A DNA stretch of 64,000 bases from Geothrix sp. (GCF_020622065.1 NZ_JAHRYQ010000002.1:298232-362231), one strand, 5' to 3'; shown: positions 51,462 to 61,260, numbered from the stretch's first letter. Program-made: numbers and translations. The notes: generated by a model not told the origin, from the letters alone.

Positions 51462-53594
51462 TCAGACAGATGCGAGCTTCCGGTAGGCCTCGAGGAAATC
51501 CTTGGGCTGGGGCAGGATCTCGTCCTCCAGGGCCGGGTAGTAGGCCACCCAGGTGTCCTTGGCGGCCACGCGGCGGACGGGGGCGTCCAGGTGGAAGAAC
51601 AGCTCGTCGGCGATCCGGGCGGCGATCTCGCTGCCGTAGCCCCAGCTCAGGGTGTCCTCGTGGGCCACAATCACGCGGTGCGTCTTCTTCACCGTGCGCT
51701 CGATGGCCGCCCAGTCGTAGGGGTTCAGCGTGCGGAGGTCGAGGATCTCGACGGAGATGCCCTCCTTTTCCGCCTCCCGGGCGGCCTGCACAGCCCGGTG
51801 GACAGTGTTGCCATAGGTGATGACCGACAGGCCCGTACCCTCCCGCACTGTGCGGGCCTTGCCGAAGGGGATCATGAAATCGGGGCCGGGGTCGTTGCCC
51901 TTGTTGTGGGTCTGACGGTAGAGGTGCTTGGGCTCCAGGAAGAGCACCGGGTCATCGCAGCGGATGGCTGTCCGAAGCAGGCCCGCCGCGTCCAGGGCCG
52001 AACTGGGGCAGACCACGCGCAGGCCGGGAATGTGCGTGAAGGTGCTCTCGCCGCACTGGCTGTGGTAGGTGGCCCCGCCCATGAGATAGCCCGCGATGGG
52101 CACCCGCACCACCATGGGGCTCTTGAAGGCACCGTTGGAGCGCCAGCGGATGTTGGCCAGCTCGTCGCGGAGCTGTTGCATGGCCGGCCAGATGTAGTCG
52201 AAGAACTGGATCTCCACCACGGGTTTGAAACCCCGGGCTGACAGGCCGATGGCGCGACCGATGATGGTGGCCTCCGCCAGGGGGGAATTGAACACGCGGT
52301 GGGCGCCGAACTGCTTCTGCAGGCCGTGGGTGGCCTTGAAAACCCCACCCTTGCCCTTCACCTCGCCGAGGATCTCCGCCCGGCTCGCGTCGGCCACATC
52401 CTCGCCGAAGACCAGGATGCGCGGATCCCGGGCCATCTCATGCTTCAGCGTGGCGTTGATGAGGTCGATCATCGTCTTGGCGCCCGTGGCCTGATCGCCC
52501 GGGGCGTGTTCGGTATCGAAGTCGGCGGAGGTCGGATCGACCTCCTCGCTGTAGAGGTGCCGGTAATAGCTCCCGGGCTCGGGCCTCGGGGCGGCTTCCG
52601 CCTCCTCCCAGGCCGCGTCGATCTCGGCCTGGACTTCTTCCTTCAGCATCTGCAGCTGGGCTTCGCTGAGGTCGCCGCCCGCCACCAGCCGGGCCGCGTA
52701 GGTGACCACCGGATCCCGCTGCGCCTCGGCCTCCCGCTGGGCCTTCGACTTGTAGAGCTGCTCGTCGTCGGACAGCGAGTGGCTGTAGGGACGGATCACC
52801 TTGGCCCGCACCAGGGCCGGCCCCTTGCGGGCGCGGGCATGGTCCGCGGCGGCCTTCAGGGCCTCGTAGCTGGCGAGGGGGTCGCAGCCATCCACCTCAT
52901 CCAGGATCAGCAGGCCGTGGGCCTCGTAGCCCTGGAGCAGGGCCGCCACATTGCCGCCGGGATACTGGACTTCACTGGGCGTGCTGATGGCGTAGCCGTT
53001 GTCCTCCACCAGGAAGACCACGGGCGCCTTCAGATTCACGGCGTTGCTGATGGCCTCCCAGAACTCGCCCTGGCTGCAGGTGCCATCCCCCGTGGTGACC
53101 AGGGCCACCTCGTCGGAATGGATGCCGAGGTCCTCCGCGAGGCCCCCCTGCTCGGCGCGCACCACCGCCTCCACGGCTCCCACGGCCTGGAGGAACTGGC
53201 TGCCGGTCGGGCTGGAGGTGGTGTAGATGTTGAGGCCCTTGTGCCCCCAGTGGCTGGGCATCTGCCGGCCGCCGCTGGCGGGATCGTCCACGGCGCCCAC
53301 GGAGCCCAGGAACATCTCCTTGGCCGTATAGCCCAGTCCGTAGGCCAGGGCCCGGTCACGGTAGTAGAAGAAGAACCAGTCGTGGCCGGGGCGGAACACC
53401 ATGGCGGCCGCGGCCTGCACGGCCTCGTGGCCCACCCCGTTGATCTGGAAGTAGACCTTGTTCTGGCGCTTGCCCGTGATCTCCTTGTCGTCGATGCGAC
53501 GGGCGGCGTAGATCGTGCGGTAGAGCCCCACCCGCTGCTCGCGGGAGAGGGTCGTCGAGGGTGCGGACAGGTCGAGGTGGGCGGCCAAAGGCAT
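51462..53594 (-). CDS. Fused alpha-beta E1 of a branched-chain/2-oxoacid dehydrogenase
   Basis: A 710-residue fusion of E1 alpha and E1 beta. The alpha half has the thiamine diphosphate motif [20 protein letters not shown] through EDN near 167-197, with [11 protein letters not shown] after it. The beta half begins near 375 ([27 protein letters not shown]) and holds [19 protein letters not shown] and [18 protein letters not shown]. It would decarboxylate a 2-oxoacid (2-oxoisovalerate or similar) and pass the acyl group to an E2 lipoyl subunit. E2 and E3 genes are not in the window, so the partner is elsewhere. Single-chain E1 alpha-beta fusions are known in several phyla. Confidence 0.93.
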   Translation of the reverse strand: MPLAAHLDLSAPSTTLSREQRVGLYRTIYAARRIDDKEITGKRQNKVYFQINGVGHEAVQAAAAMVFRPGHDWFFFYYRDRALAYGLGYTAKEMFLGSVGAVDDPASGGRQMPSHWGHKGLNIYTTSSPTGSQFLQAVGAVEAVVRAEQGGLAEDLGIHSDEVALVTTGDGTCSQGEFWEAISNAVNLKAPVVFLVEDNGYAISTPSEVQYPGGNVAALLQGYEAHGLLILDEVDGCDPLASYEALKAAADHARARKGPALVRAKVIRPYSHSLSDDEQLYKSKAQREAEAQRDPVVTYAARLVAGGDLSEAQLQMLKEEVQAEIDAAWEEAEAAPRPEPGSYYRHLYSEEVDPTSADFDTEHAPGDQATGAKTMIDLINATLKHEMARDPRILVFGEDVADASRAEILGEVKGKGGVFKATHGLQKQFGAHRVFNSPLAEATIIGRAIGLSARGFKPVVEIQFFDYIWPAMQQLRDELANIRWRSNGAFKSPMVVRVPIAGYLMGGATYHSQCGESTFTHIPGLRVVCPSSALDAAGLLRTAIRCDDPVLFLEPKHLYRQTHNKGNDPGPDFMIPFGKARTVREGTGLSVITYGNTVHRAVQAAREAEKEGISVEILDLRTLNPYDWAAIERTVKKTHRVIVAHEDTLSWGYGSEIAARIADELFFHLDAPVRRVAAKDTWVAYYPALEDEILPQPKDFLEAYRKLASV

Positions 53595-53806
53595 TCCTCA
53601 CAAGGGGTTCTGGACCATTTTCAAGCCTTTCAATCTAGCATGCGGGCGCCGGTCTCCGGACCACCCGTCTACCCCGGGTTTCACCGGGCAAGTACGGGCA
53701 TAATCCCAGCTCCACCACAGACCAGTGCAGATCAATAGCTGATCCCAAGGTCCATAAATCCCACATCTTGGTCTTATGTAGAATGGGCTCTTTGCGAGCC
53801 CCCACC

Positions 53807-54757
53807 ATGTCCATGACGCCCGGCGACATCCGCGCCATCCACGATCTGCCGGTTCCCGAGCTTCTGTACCGGGCCGCCACGGCCCACCGTCAGCACTGGA
53901 ACGCCGAGGAGATCCAGTTCTGCACGCTGGATTCCATCAAGACCGGCGCCTGCCCCGAGGACTGCGCCTACTGCCCTCAGAGCGCCCGCTACCAGACCGA
54001 CTTGAAGGTCGAGCCGCTGAAGGATGTCCAGAAGGTCCTGGCGGGTGCCGCCGAGGCCAAGGCGAACGGCTCCACCCGCTACTGCATGGGCGCCGCCTGG
54101 CGCGAGGTGAAGGACGACGCCAACTTCGATGCCGTGCTCGACATGGTGCGCGGAGTATCAGGCATGGGCATGGAAGTCTGCGTCACCCTCGGGATGCTCA
54201 ACGAGCCCCAGGCCAAGCGCCTGAAAGCGGCCGGCTGCCAGGTCTACAACCACAACATCGACAGCAGCCGCGACTTCTACGAGACCATCATCCACACGCG
54301 GAAGTTCGACGAGCGGCTCGAAACCATCACCGCCGTGCGCGCCGCGGGCCTGGAAGTCTGCTCCGGCGGCATCGTGGGCATGGGCGAGACGGTGGACCAG
54401 CGCATCCACTTCCTCCAGGAGCTGACGGAGCTGGAGCCTGCTCCGGAGAGCATCCCCATCAACCAGTTCGTGGCCGTGGACGGCACGCCGCTGGCCGATG
54501 TGGATCCCCTCCCGCCCCTGGAGCTGGTCCGCATGATCGCCACGGCCCGCATCCTCTTCCCCAAAAGCCGTATCCGGCTCAGCGCCGGCCGCACCCAGAT
54601 GAGCGACGAGCTGCAGGCCCTCTGCTTCTTCGCGGGGGCCAACAGCATCTTCACGGGCGAGAAGCTCCTCACCACCCCCAACCCCGGCGGCAACCACGAC
54701 CACTGGCTGCTGAACGCCCTGGGCATGCGGGTGGAGGGCGCCCCGGCCCGGGTGTGA
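53807..54757 (+). CDS. bioB: Biotin synthase
   Basis: A 316-residue radical-SAM enzyme that inserts sulfur into dethiobiotin. The radical-SAM triad CxxxCxxC is in KTGACPEDCAYCPQSARY near residues 44-60. Further conserved blocks are YCMGAAWR, YNHNIDSSRDFYETI, and RLSAGRTQMSDELQALCFFAGANSIFTGEKLLTTPNP. The chosen start is MSMTPGDIR (53807); an ATG lies 2 codons later and upstream in-frame options are weaker. Hemerythrin-like and CDGSH genes follow on the same strand. No other bio genes are nearby. Confidence 0.96.
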   Translation: MSMTPGDIRAIHDLPVPELLYRAATAHRQHWNAEEIQFCTLDSIKTGACPEDCAYCPQSARYQTDLKVEPLKDVQKVLAGAAEAKANGSTRYCMGAAWREVKDDANFDAVLDMVRGVSGMGMEVCVTLGMLNEPQAKRLKAAGCQVYNHNIDSSRDFYETIIHTRKFDERLETITAVRAAGLEVCSGGIVGMGETVDQRIHFLQELTELEPAPESIPINQFVAVDGTPLADVDPLPPLELVRMIATARILFPKSRIRLSAGRTQMSDELQALCFFAGANSIFTGEKLLTTPNPGGNHDHWLLNALGMRVEGAPARV

Positions 54758-54758
54758 C

Positions 54759-55421
54759 ATGCAGCTCATCGACGACCTCCGCCGGGAACACGACCTCATC
54801 GAGCAGGTGCTGGGCTCCCTCCGGGCTTTCGTGACCGCCCGGCTGGCGGGCCAGGGCGATCCCGCCGACGGCGCCCGCTTCATGGCCTTCTTCCGGTGCT
54901 ACGCCGGCGACTTTCACCACCACAAGGAAGAGGAGGTCCTCTTCCGCGCCCTGGCCGAGCGGGCCGAACTCCCGGCGGATCGGGGGCCCATCGCCGCGCT
55001 GACGGGCGAGCACCGGCGCATGGCCGGCCTACTGGACGGCCTGGAGGGCCTCTTGGCCGCGCCCTCGCCCTCGGCGGCGGACCTCCACCGCATGGAAGCC
55101 CTGGCGGTGGACTACAGCCGCTCCCTCTGGCGCCACATCGACGCCGAAAACTCCGTCATGTTCCCGGAAGGGGAGGAGCGCCTGCGCCGCTTCCATGTGC
55201 GGGACCTGCCCTCCCGCCCCATGACCTCGGAAGAGACGCTGGCCTGGGAGGCGGGGCGGGTCCTGGTGGCCATCCACCCGCCCCAGCACGACGCGGAAGT
55301 CCATCGGGGAGACGGCTGCATCGCCTGCCCCTCCTACGGCACCGCCTGCGATGGCCTCGAGGCCGAGTGGTGGACCGACCTGGAGTGGGAGGAGATGTGG
55401 GAGCGGCGGCAGGGCGACTGA
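54759..55421 (+). CDS. Hemerythrin-like di-iron protein
   Basis: A 220-residue protein with a hemerythrin HHE four-helix domain. Ligands visible: LRREHDLIEQV, FHHHKEEEVLF, EHRRMAGLL and RHIDAENSVMFPEGE. Residues about 140-220 are an unassigned tail with a GDGCIACPSYGTACDGL segment (three Cys). HHE proteins bind O2 or sense NO/redox, or repair Fe-S clusters (RIC/YtfE type). It starts 1 base after the bioB stop, so it is co-transcribed and perhaps tied to protecting or supplying iron. Confidence 0.87.
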   Translation: MQLIDDLRREHDLIEQVLGSLRAFVTARLAGQGDPADGARFMAFFRCYAGDFHHHKEEEVLFRALAERAELPADRGPIAALTGEHRRMAGLLDGLEGLLAAPSPSAADLHRMEALAVDYSRSLWRHIDAENSVMFPEGEERLRRFHVRDLPSRPMTSEETLAWEAGRVLVAIHPPQHDAEVHRGDGCIACPSYGTACDGLEAEWWTDLEWEEMWERRQGD

Positions 55422-55490
55422 GCCGGCTGGGTGGTCGGCGTTATGATGGTCCTCTCCATCCACGCCAGGCACCCCAGCAGGAGGACCGCC

Positions 55491-55736
55491 ATGTCGGATT
55501 CGAAGCCCCACATCGCCCAGAAGGGCCCGTACCAGGTCGAGGTCGAAGCGGGCAAGACCTACCATTGGTGCGCCTGCGGCCACAGCCAGAAGCAGCCCTT
55601 CTGCGATGGCTCCCACAAGGGTGGGCCCTTCACGCCCCTGGCCTACACCGCCGATGTGACCGGGACCAAGTGGTTCTGCGGTTGCAAGCAGAGCGGCACC
55701 AAGCCCATGTGCGACGGAACCCACAAGAAGCTCTGA
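55491..55736 (+). CDS. Double CDGSH iron-sulfur protein
   Basis: An 81-residue protein with two CDGSH domains: CACGHSQKQPFCDGSH near residues 27-42 and CGCKQSGTKPMCDGTH near 63-78. Each binds a 2Fe-2S cluster through three Cys and one His. GGAGG lies 6 bases before ATG 55491. It is the third iron-binding gene after bioB and the hemerythrin-like gene, all on the plus strand, with a 69-base gap. Confidence 0.93.
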   Translation: MSDSKPHIAQKGPYQVEVEAGKTYHWCACGHSQKQPFCDGSHKGGPFTPLAYTADVTGTKWFCGCKQSGTKPMCDGTHKKL

Positions 55737-55775
55737 CGCATTCAGAGCGGGAGAGCGCGGCCCCCGGGAGGTTCT

Positions 55776-56504
55776 TCAGGGGCCTTCCGGGGCCAACACC
55801 TGGGCCCTGAGACCGGCGCGGATGCGTCTCTCCGGGTTCGCCACCACCACCTTCACGCGAACCTTGCCCGCCGCGTCCGTGCAGGGATCCACCAGGACCA
55901 CCTCTCCCTCGGCACTCGCGGAGCCGCCGGGGTCGGGGAAGCGCACTGGCACTTTCCGGCCAAGTGCGAACTCGGCCAGAGAGTCCGGACTCGCGGCACA
56001 CTGGACCACCACCTGGCTCAAGTCCATGAGGCGGAACATCGGCTGGCCTCCGGACACCGCCTCGCCCTCCTCGCGGTAGCGGGTCACCACCACGCCATCC
56101 ATGGGGGCCACGATGGTCCGGAGCCTCACCTGCTCCGCCGCCGTCTCGTATTGAAGCCGCGCCAGCTCCAGATCGATGCGCGACTCCAGGGCCCGGGCCT
56201 CAGGGATGACCTTGTTGTCGTAGAGGCGCCTGGCCCCCTTGGCCTCGAACTCCCGACGCTCCAGCAGGGCCTTGGCCCGCTGCATCTCCAGCTCCTCCAG
56301 CTTCCCGTAGAGCAGGGCCAGGGGCTGGCCCGCCTTCACGACCTCGCCCTCCTTCACGCGCATCTCCGTGATCCGGCTCGAAACCGGCGCACTGACCTCC
56401 ACCTGGCGGTAGGGCAGCACCCGCCCCTCAAGCAGGGCCCCCGCCCCGGCCGGAACCGCCCCGAGGATCAGGACCGAAAAAAGGAGGAGACATCGGAAAG
56501 GCAT
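55776..56504 (-). CDS. Orphan HlyD/RND-type periplasmic adaptor
   Basis: A 242-residue membrane-fusion protein with a signal peptide (CLLLFSVLILGAVPAGAGA). It has a first lipoyl half (RITEMRVKEGEVVKAGQPLALL), a helical hairpin (LEELEMQRAKALLERREFEAKGA), a second half (TIVAPMDGVVVTRYREEGEAVSGGQPMF) and a short barrel ending. It is shorter than most adaptors. No pump or TolC gene is adjacent. The tetraheme cytochrome gene lies 43 bases upstream on the same strand, so a redox-linked or non-classical role is possible. Confidence 0.83.
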   Translation of the reverse strand: MPFRCLLLFSVLILGAVPAGAGALLEGRVLPYRQVEVSAPVSSRITEMRVKEGEVVKAGQPLALLYGKLEELEMQRAKALLERREFEAKGARRLYDNKVIPEARALESRIDLELARLQYETAAEQVRLRTIVAPMDGVVVTRYREEGEAVSGGQPMFRLMDLSQVVVQCAASPDSLAEFALGRKVPVRFPDPGGSASAEGEVVLVDPCTDAAGKVRVKVVVANPERRIRAGLRAQVLAPEGP

Positions 56505-56547
56505 GGGGCGCTCACTGGAACCCCTCCATCTTGTCATCCCCGGGCGG

Positions 56548-56895
56548 TCACTTGATCTTGAAGGTGAACTTCCCTTCATGGCATTCCAGGCACTTCACCA
56601 CCGGCGGCTTGTGCTGCCGGTGGCACTCCGTGCAGAGGATCGGGTCGTGTGGCGAGGCGTGGGGGTTGGGCTTGGCATCCTTCGTCAGCGCCTTCATGGC
56701 CGGGTAGTCGCCGTGGCAGACCATGCAGGCCTCGTCCGGCACCGCCGCCGTGGTGGGCTTCTCCTTCTGGTGACAGTCGGTGCAGATCACCTTCGCCTTG
56801 GCGTGGGGCGCGACCAGTGGCCGCTCCTGTCCGGTGCAGATGCCTGCAACCAGGAGGCCCGACGCCCCCAGAGCCGCGATCCGTCGAGGATTCAT
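56548..56895 (-). CDS. Tetraheme c-type cytochrome (cytochrome c3/NapC-like soluble carrier)
   Basis: A 115-residue exported protein with four CxxCH sites: CTDCH, CMVCH, CTECH and CLECH. A signal peptide (IAALGASGLLVAGIC) precedes them. Several histidines that could be axial ligands lie between (HAKAK, HASPHD, RQHKPP). It resembles small tetraheme carriers such as the flavocytochrome c heme domain. GGGAGG precedes the ATG. It is likely a periplasmic electron shuttle, paired with the adaptor downstream. Confidence 0.92.
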   Translation of the reverse strand: MNPRRIAALGASGLLVAGICTGQERPLVAPHAKAKVICTDCHQKEKPTTAAVPDEACMVCHGDYPAMKALTKDAKPNPHASPHDPILCTECHRQHKPPVVKCLECHEGKFTFKIK

Positions 56896-56921
56896 GAGGC
56901 CTCCCGTCCCGTCATGGACGA

Positions 56922-56935
56922 ATGATGACCATCAT
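56922..56935. promoter_or_regulatory. Inverted repeat in the divergent cytochrome/valS intergenic region
   Basis: ATGATG-AC-CATCAT is a perfect inverted repeat. It overlaps a minus-strand TATGAT-like -10 (56936-56931) for the tetraheme cytochrome gene. No good -35 pairs with it. It is a candidate operator for an unknown factor. Confidence 0.35.
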
Positions 56936-57095
56936 ATCGTATTTATGACAACGGCCGCCTTCCCGGTTCCCCGCCTGGAAGCCGCCTCCTTCCACGGGTA
57001 AACTGACCCATTGGGCTGGCTGGTCCTATGAAGTCCCATTCACCTTCTCCCCATCGGCAGCGCCGATTGGGAGCCGGGAAGGGCCAAGACGAAGG

Positions 57096-59714
57096 ATGGC
57101 AATGCGAGAGATGGACAAGGCTTTCGACTTCAAGACGGCGCAGACGCGCTGGTACGAGGTCTGGGAAGAATCCAAGGCCTTCGAGGCCGCCCCCACCAGT
57201 GGCAAGGCGCCCTGGTCCATCGTGATCCCGCCGCCCAACATCACGGGCAACCTGCACATGGGGCACGCCCTCGTGAACACACTCCACGATGTGCTCACAC
57301 GCTTCAAGCGGGCCCAGGGCTTCGACGCCCTCTGGGTTCCCGGCACGGACCACGCGGGCATCGCCACGCAGATGATGGTCGAGCGCCAGCTCAAGGCCGA
57401 GGGCACGGACCGCCACCAGCTGGGGCGCGATGCCTTTGAAAAGCGCATCTGGGACTGGAAGGAGAAGAACCAGGGCGCCATCGAGCACCAGCTGAAGCGC
57501 CTGGGCTGCTCCGTGGACTGGACCCGCAACCGCTTTACCCTGGACCCGTCCCTCAACAAGGCCGTGCGCAAGGTCTTCGTCGAAAGCTACAAGGCCGGCC
57601 GCATCTACCGCGGCCCCCGCATGATCCAGTGGGATCCCGCCCTCCAGACAGCCCTGAGCGACCTGGAGGTGAAATACGAGGAGCGCCGCGGCAAGCTCTG
57701 GCACCTGCGCTACCCCCTGGCGGATGGCAGCGGCGATGTGGTCGTCGCCACCACCCGGCCCGAGACCATGCTGGGCGATACGGCCGTGGCCGTGCATCCC
57801 GACGACGAGCGCTACCAGGGCATGATCGGCAAGCTCATGAACCACCCCCTCACGGGCCGCCAGATCCCCGTGGTGGCGGACAGCTTTGTGGATCCCGCCT
57901 TCGGCACGGGCTGCGTGAAGGTGACGCCGGCCCACGATCCCAACGACTTCGCCGCGGGCCAGCGCCTGAAGCTGGACTCCATCACCATCATCGGCTTCGA
58001 CGCCAAGATGACCGCTGCCGCGGGCGCCTACGCGGGCCTGGACCGCTTCGAGGCCCGCAAGCGCGTGGTGGCGGATCTGGAGGAGCAGGGTTTCCTGGTC
58101 AAGGTCGAGGATTACACCCACAAGATCAGCCTCAGCGACCGCAGTGGCGCCGTGTTGGAGCCGCTCGTCAGCGAGCAGTGGTTCATGGATGTGAAGGAGG
58201 CCGCCGCCAAGGCCCTGGAAGCCGTGAACTCCGGCGCCATCCAGTTCACGCCCGAGCACCACACGGCCGTGTGGAACCACTGGCTCACCAACATCCAGGA
58301 CTGGTGCATCAGCCGCCAGCTGGTCTGGGGCCACCGCATTCCCGCCTGGACCTGTGCCAAGTGCGGGGAGCTCCATGTGGAGTTGGAGCAGCCTTCCGCC
58401 TGCCACGCCTGCGGAGCAAACGAACTGAAGCAGGACCCGGATACCTTGGACACCTGGTTCAGTTCGGCCCTGTGGCCCTTCAGCGTCTTCGGGTGGCCCG
58501 ACGAAACCGAAGAGCTGAAGCGCTACTACCCCACCAGCGTGCTCATCACGGGCTACGACATCCTGTTCTTCTGGGTGGCACGCATGGCCATGGCGGGCCT
58601 CACCTGGATGGGCGAGGTGCCCTTCCGCAAGGTCTACTTCAACAGCCTGGTGCGCGACGCCAGCGGCCAGAAGATGAGCAAGACCAAGGGGAATGTCATC
58701 GACCCCCTGGAGGTGATGGAGGAGTACGGCACCGACGCCCTGCGCTTCTCGCTGGCCATCATGGCCGCGCCGGGCACGGACATCGCCATGAGCACCGCGC
58801 GCCTCGAGGCCAGCCGGAATTTCTGCAACAAGCTGTGGAACGCATCCCGGTTCGTGCAGATGAACCTGGACGAGTCGATCACCCTGGCCACGGAACCCGA
58901 ATTCGGCGAAGCCGAGTACTGGATGATCGGCCGCATGCGCGACAGCCTCGCGGCGGTCACCAAGGCCCTCGAGGAATTCCGCTTCCACGAGGCCTCGGAT
59001 CTGCTCTACCACCTGGTCTGGGATGATTTCTGCGCCACCTACATCGAGCTGGCCAAGGTGCAGCTCCAGAGCGGAACCAAGGGCCAGAAGGCCGCCATCC
59101 TCCACTTCCTCGACCTCCTGCTCCGGGCCCTGCACCCCTTCGTGCCCTTCCTGACCGAGGAGATCCACGAGGCGATGATGGACGGGCGCCTGCCCGCAGG
59201 AGAGCCGCGCCTGCTGGCCCAGCGTTCCTGGCCCGTGAACGAGAAGATCCTCCAGGTCCGGGGCGGCGACGCCGCGATCATCCCCCGGTTCCAGGAAGTG
59301 CTGTCGGCCATCCTGCGCCTCAAGGCCGAGCAGGGCGTTGATCCTGCCAAGCGGGTGCCGGCGCTCTGTTCCATCACCGATCTGGAGCCCTTCGCTGAAG
59401 CCCTGAAATCCATCGCCCGGCTGGAGTCAGTGGCCTTCACCCAGGGGGACATCGCCTCGCCCACGCGCGTCGTGGCCGTGGTGGCGGGCGGGGCCGTGGC
59501 TCTGGAGCTGGCGGGCCTCAAGGATCCCGCCGCCGAAAAGGCCAAGCTCGAAAAGGAGCTGGCCAAGCTCGAGAAGGAACTCGAGCCCCTGCGTGCCCGC
59601 CTGGCCGACGACAGCTTCGTCACCAAGGCGCCCGAGGCTGCCGTAGCCAAGCTGCGCGGTCAGGCCGAGGAAAAAGAGCAGCGCCTCCACCAGGTGAAGG
59701 CGCTGCTCCAATAG
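57096..59714 (+). CDS. valS: Valyl-tRNA synthetase
   Basis: An 872-residue class I aminoacyl-tRNA synthetase. The HIGH-like site is PPNITGNLHMGHAL near residues 44-57, and the KMSKS loop is GQKMSKTKGNVIDP. The zinc-type insert (CAKCGELHVELEQPSACHACG) and editing (CP1) domain lie between them. A C-terminal coiled-coil (AAEKAKLEKELAKLEKELEPL) is the ValS arm. The upstream 200 bases show no T-box antiterminator. Its stop lies only 7 bases from the convergent RCC1 gene stop. Confidence 0.97.
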   Translation: MAMREMDKAFDFKTAQTRWYEVWEESKAFEAAPTSGKAPWSIVIPPPNITGNLHMGHALVNTLHDVLTRFKRAQGFDALWVPGTDHAGIATQMMVERQLKAEGTDRHQLGRDAFEKRIWDWKEKNQGAIEHQLKRLGCSVDWTRNRFTLDPSLNKAVRKVFVESYKAGRIYRGPRMIQWDPALQTALSDLEVKYEERRGKLWHLRYPLADGSGDVVVATTRPETMLGDTAVAVHPDDERYQGMIGKLMNHPLTGRQIPVVADSFVDPAFGTGCVKVTPAHDPNDFAAGQRLKLDSITIIGFDAKMTAAAGAYAGLDRFEARKRVVADLEEQGFLVKVEDYTHKISLSDRSGAVLEPLVSEQWFMDVKEAAAKALEAVNSGAIQFTPEHHTAVWNHWLTNIQDWCISRQLVWGHRIPAWTCAKCGELHVELEQPSACHACGANELKQDPDTLDTWFSSALWPFSVFGWPDETEELKRYYPTSVLITGYDILFFWVARMAMAGLTWMGEVPFRKVYFNSLVRDASGQKMSKTKGNVIDPLEVMEEYGTDALRFSLAIMAAPGTDIAMSTARLEASRNFCNKLWNASRFVQMNLDESITLATEPEFGEAEYWMIGRMRDSLAAVTKALEEFRFHEASDLLYHLVWDDFCATYIELAKVQLQSGTKGQKAAILHFLDLLLRALHPFVPFLTEEIHEAMMDGRLPAGEPRLLAQRSWPVNEKILQVRGGDAAIIPRFQEVLSAILRLKAEQGVDPAKRVPALCSITDLEPFAEALKSIARLESVAFTQGDIASPTRVVAVVAGGAVALELAGLKDPAAEKAKLEKELAKLEKELEPLRARLADDSFVTKAPEAAVAKLRGQAEEKEQRLHQVKALLQ

Positions 59715-59721
59715 GCAGGAT

Positions 59722-61260
59722 CTATGAGAATCTGGCCGGGGCCTTCGCCTGCAGACCGCGGGGGGCCGTCGGCGCCGGGGGTGTGATGCCCGTGGGAACG
59801 GGTCCCAGGAACAGGCCCGGGACCGTCGTGGGCGCGGGGCGATCGGTGGCGGTGCCATCGCCCAGCCGGCCATTGTTGTTGTAGCCCCAGGCCTTCACCG
59901 AGAGGTCCGGCAGGACCGCATAGGTGGACATGGAACCTGCGCTCAGGGCCAGGACCTTGAGCCCGGGAAGCGCCTGGGGCGAGGTGGTGGAGGTGGTGGA
60001 AGGCGCCCCGAATCCCAGCTGCCCGTACCAGTTGTAGCCCGTGCTGGCCACATCCCCGGCCGTGTTCAACAGGTGGGTGTGGTACTGGCCGGGGATGGGC
60101 GCATCCAGCGTGCTTCCGGTATTGAGGCCCGCTGTGCCCATGGGGACGAAGCCGTAGCGGGTGGTGAAGCTGCCGTCGCCCAGCTGCCCATACACATTCT
60201 CCCCGGTGCCGTAGGGAAGGCCATCCGTCCCCAGCATCGTCGAATAGAGGGAGAAGGCCCGGGCGGCCTTCGCGCCGCGGGCGAGGATCTGCGTGAACGC
60301 CAGGTATTCGGTGGTGGGGGAATAGGGGAAACCCAGCTGTCCATATCCGTTGTCCCCGCAGCCGAAGAGGTCGCCGCTGAGCCCGACCAGCAGGGTGTGC
60401 AGTTCGCCGAGCGAGGCGCCCGCCAGGGCCTGGGCGGAGATGGGACTCTGGGTCGGAACCAGGCGATTGGCCTTGTCTCCCAGGCCGAGCTGTCCGTGGG
60501 AGTTGTAGCCCCACACCCACATCGACTGGTCCGACTTCACCGCCAGGTTGTGGTTGTATCCGCAGGTGAGGTAGACCGCGCCGCTCAGACCCGGCACCGG
60601 GGCGGGGACATTCCGCATGGTCGTGGTGCCATCGCCGAGCTGGCCCGAGACATTGGTCCCCCAGGCGAAGACGCGGCCATCGGCCAACAACGCGAGGGAA
60701 TGCCCCCAGCCCGCCGCCACCTGCACCGCCGGACCGGGCAGGGCCACGGCGGTGGGGACCATGCGGGCCTGGTAGTCGCCGAGGCCCAGCTGACCGTTCG
60801 CGCCCACGCCCCAAGCGTAGACCTTGCCCTTCGTCGTGATGGCGAGGGCGTGGTCGTGGCCCGCCGACACGGCCGGGTCCGCATAGAGCACATCCAGCAC
60901 CGCCTCCGGGCTGGTGGTGATGCCCCCCGCCGAGGCGGTGACCCGCACGCTGTAGCGCGCCTGGTCATCCGCCGCCTGGACCGGCAGGACGAAGGAGTCG
61001 GTCGTGGCTCCGGCGATGACGCTGCCGTTGCGGAGCCACTGGTAGCTGAGACCCGTCCCTTCCGCCGCCACCCGGAAGGTGACCTGATCGCCCCGGTAGC
61101 CGGCCTGGGCGGACGGCGTGGTGGTCAGGCGAGGCCCCGTGGGCAGGGGCTTCGGCGCGCTGCTGCTGGTGCTTCCCCCCCCGCCACCGCAGGCGAGGAG
61201 GAAGGCCAGGCCGCTGATGGCCAGCACAAGGCGGGGGGAGGTGGGAAGGGCGAGGGTCAT
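59722..61260 (-). CDS. RCC1-repeat surface lipoprotein with Ig-like domain
   Basis: A 512-residue exported lipoprotein. The lipobox LLACGGGGGS has a poly-Gly tether. Residues about 45-125 form an Ig-like domain (YQWLRNGSVIAGATT). Residues about 128-495 are RCC1-type beta-propeller repeats (VYAWGVGANGQLGLGD, VFAWGTNVSGQLGDGT, MWVWGYNSHGQLGLGD, and so on). RCC1-like propellers in bacterial lipoproteins are usually of unknown role; binding at the cell surface is the plain inference. The gene contains a run of eight C (plus strand, 61175-61182) in the poly-Gly region. Confidence 0.88.
   Translation of the reverse strand: MTLALPTSPRLVLAISGLAFLLACGGGGGSTSSSAPKPLPTGPRLTTTPSAQAGYRGDQVTFRVAAEGTGLSYQWLRNGSVIAGATTDSFVLPVQAADDQARYSVRVTASAGGITTSPEAVLDVLYADPAVSAGHDHALAITTKGKVYAWGVGANGQLGLGDYQARMVPTAVALPGPAVQVAAGWGHSLALLADGRVFAWGTNVSGQLGDGTTTMRNVPAPVPGLSGAVYLTCGYNHNLAVKSDQSMWVWGYNSHGQLGLGDKANRLVPTQSPISAQALAGASLGELHTLLVGLSGDLFGCGDNGYGQLGFPYSPTTEYLAFTQILARGAKAARAFSLYSTMLGTDGLPYGTGENVYGQLGDGSFTTRYGFVPMGTAGLNTGSTLDAPIPGQYHTHLLNTAGDVASTGYNWYGQLGFGAPSTTSTTSPQALPGLKVLALSAGSMSTYAVLPDLSVKAWGYNNNGRLGDGTATDRPAPTTVPGLFLGPVPTGITPPAPTAPRGLQAKAPARFS

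Noticed and set aside
56896-57095. T-box leader for valS
   Set aside because: No specifier loop or conserved TGGNACCGCG-type antiterminator can be seen.
56943-59168. Long open frame on the minus strand opposite valS (741 codons)
   Set aside because: It is a reading of valS on the wrong strand; valS has all class I motifs on the plus strand.
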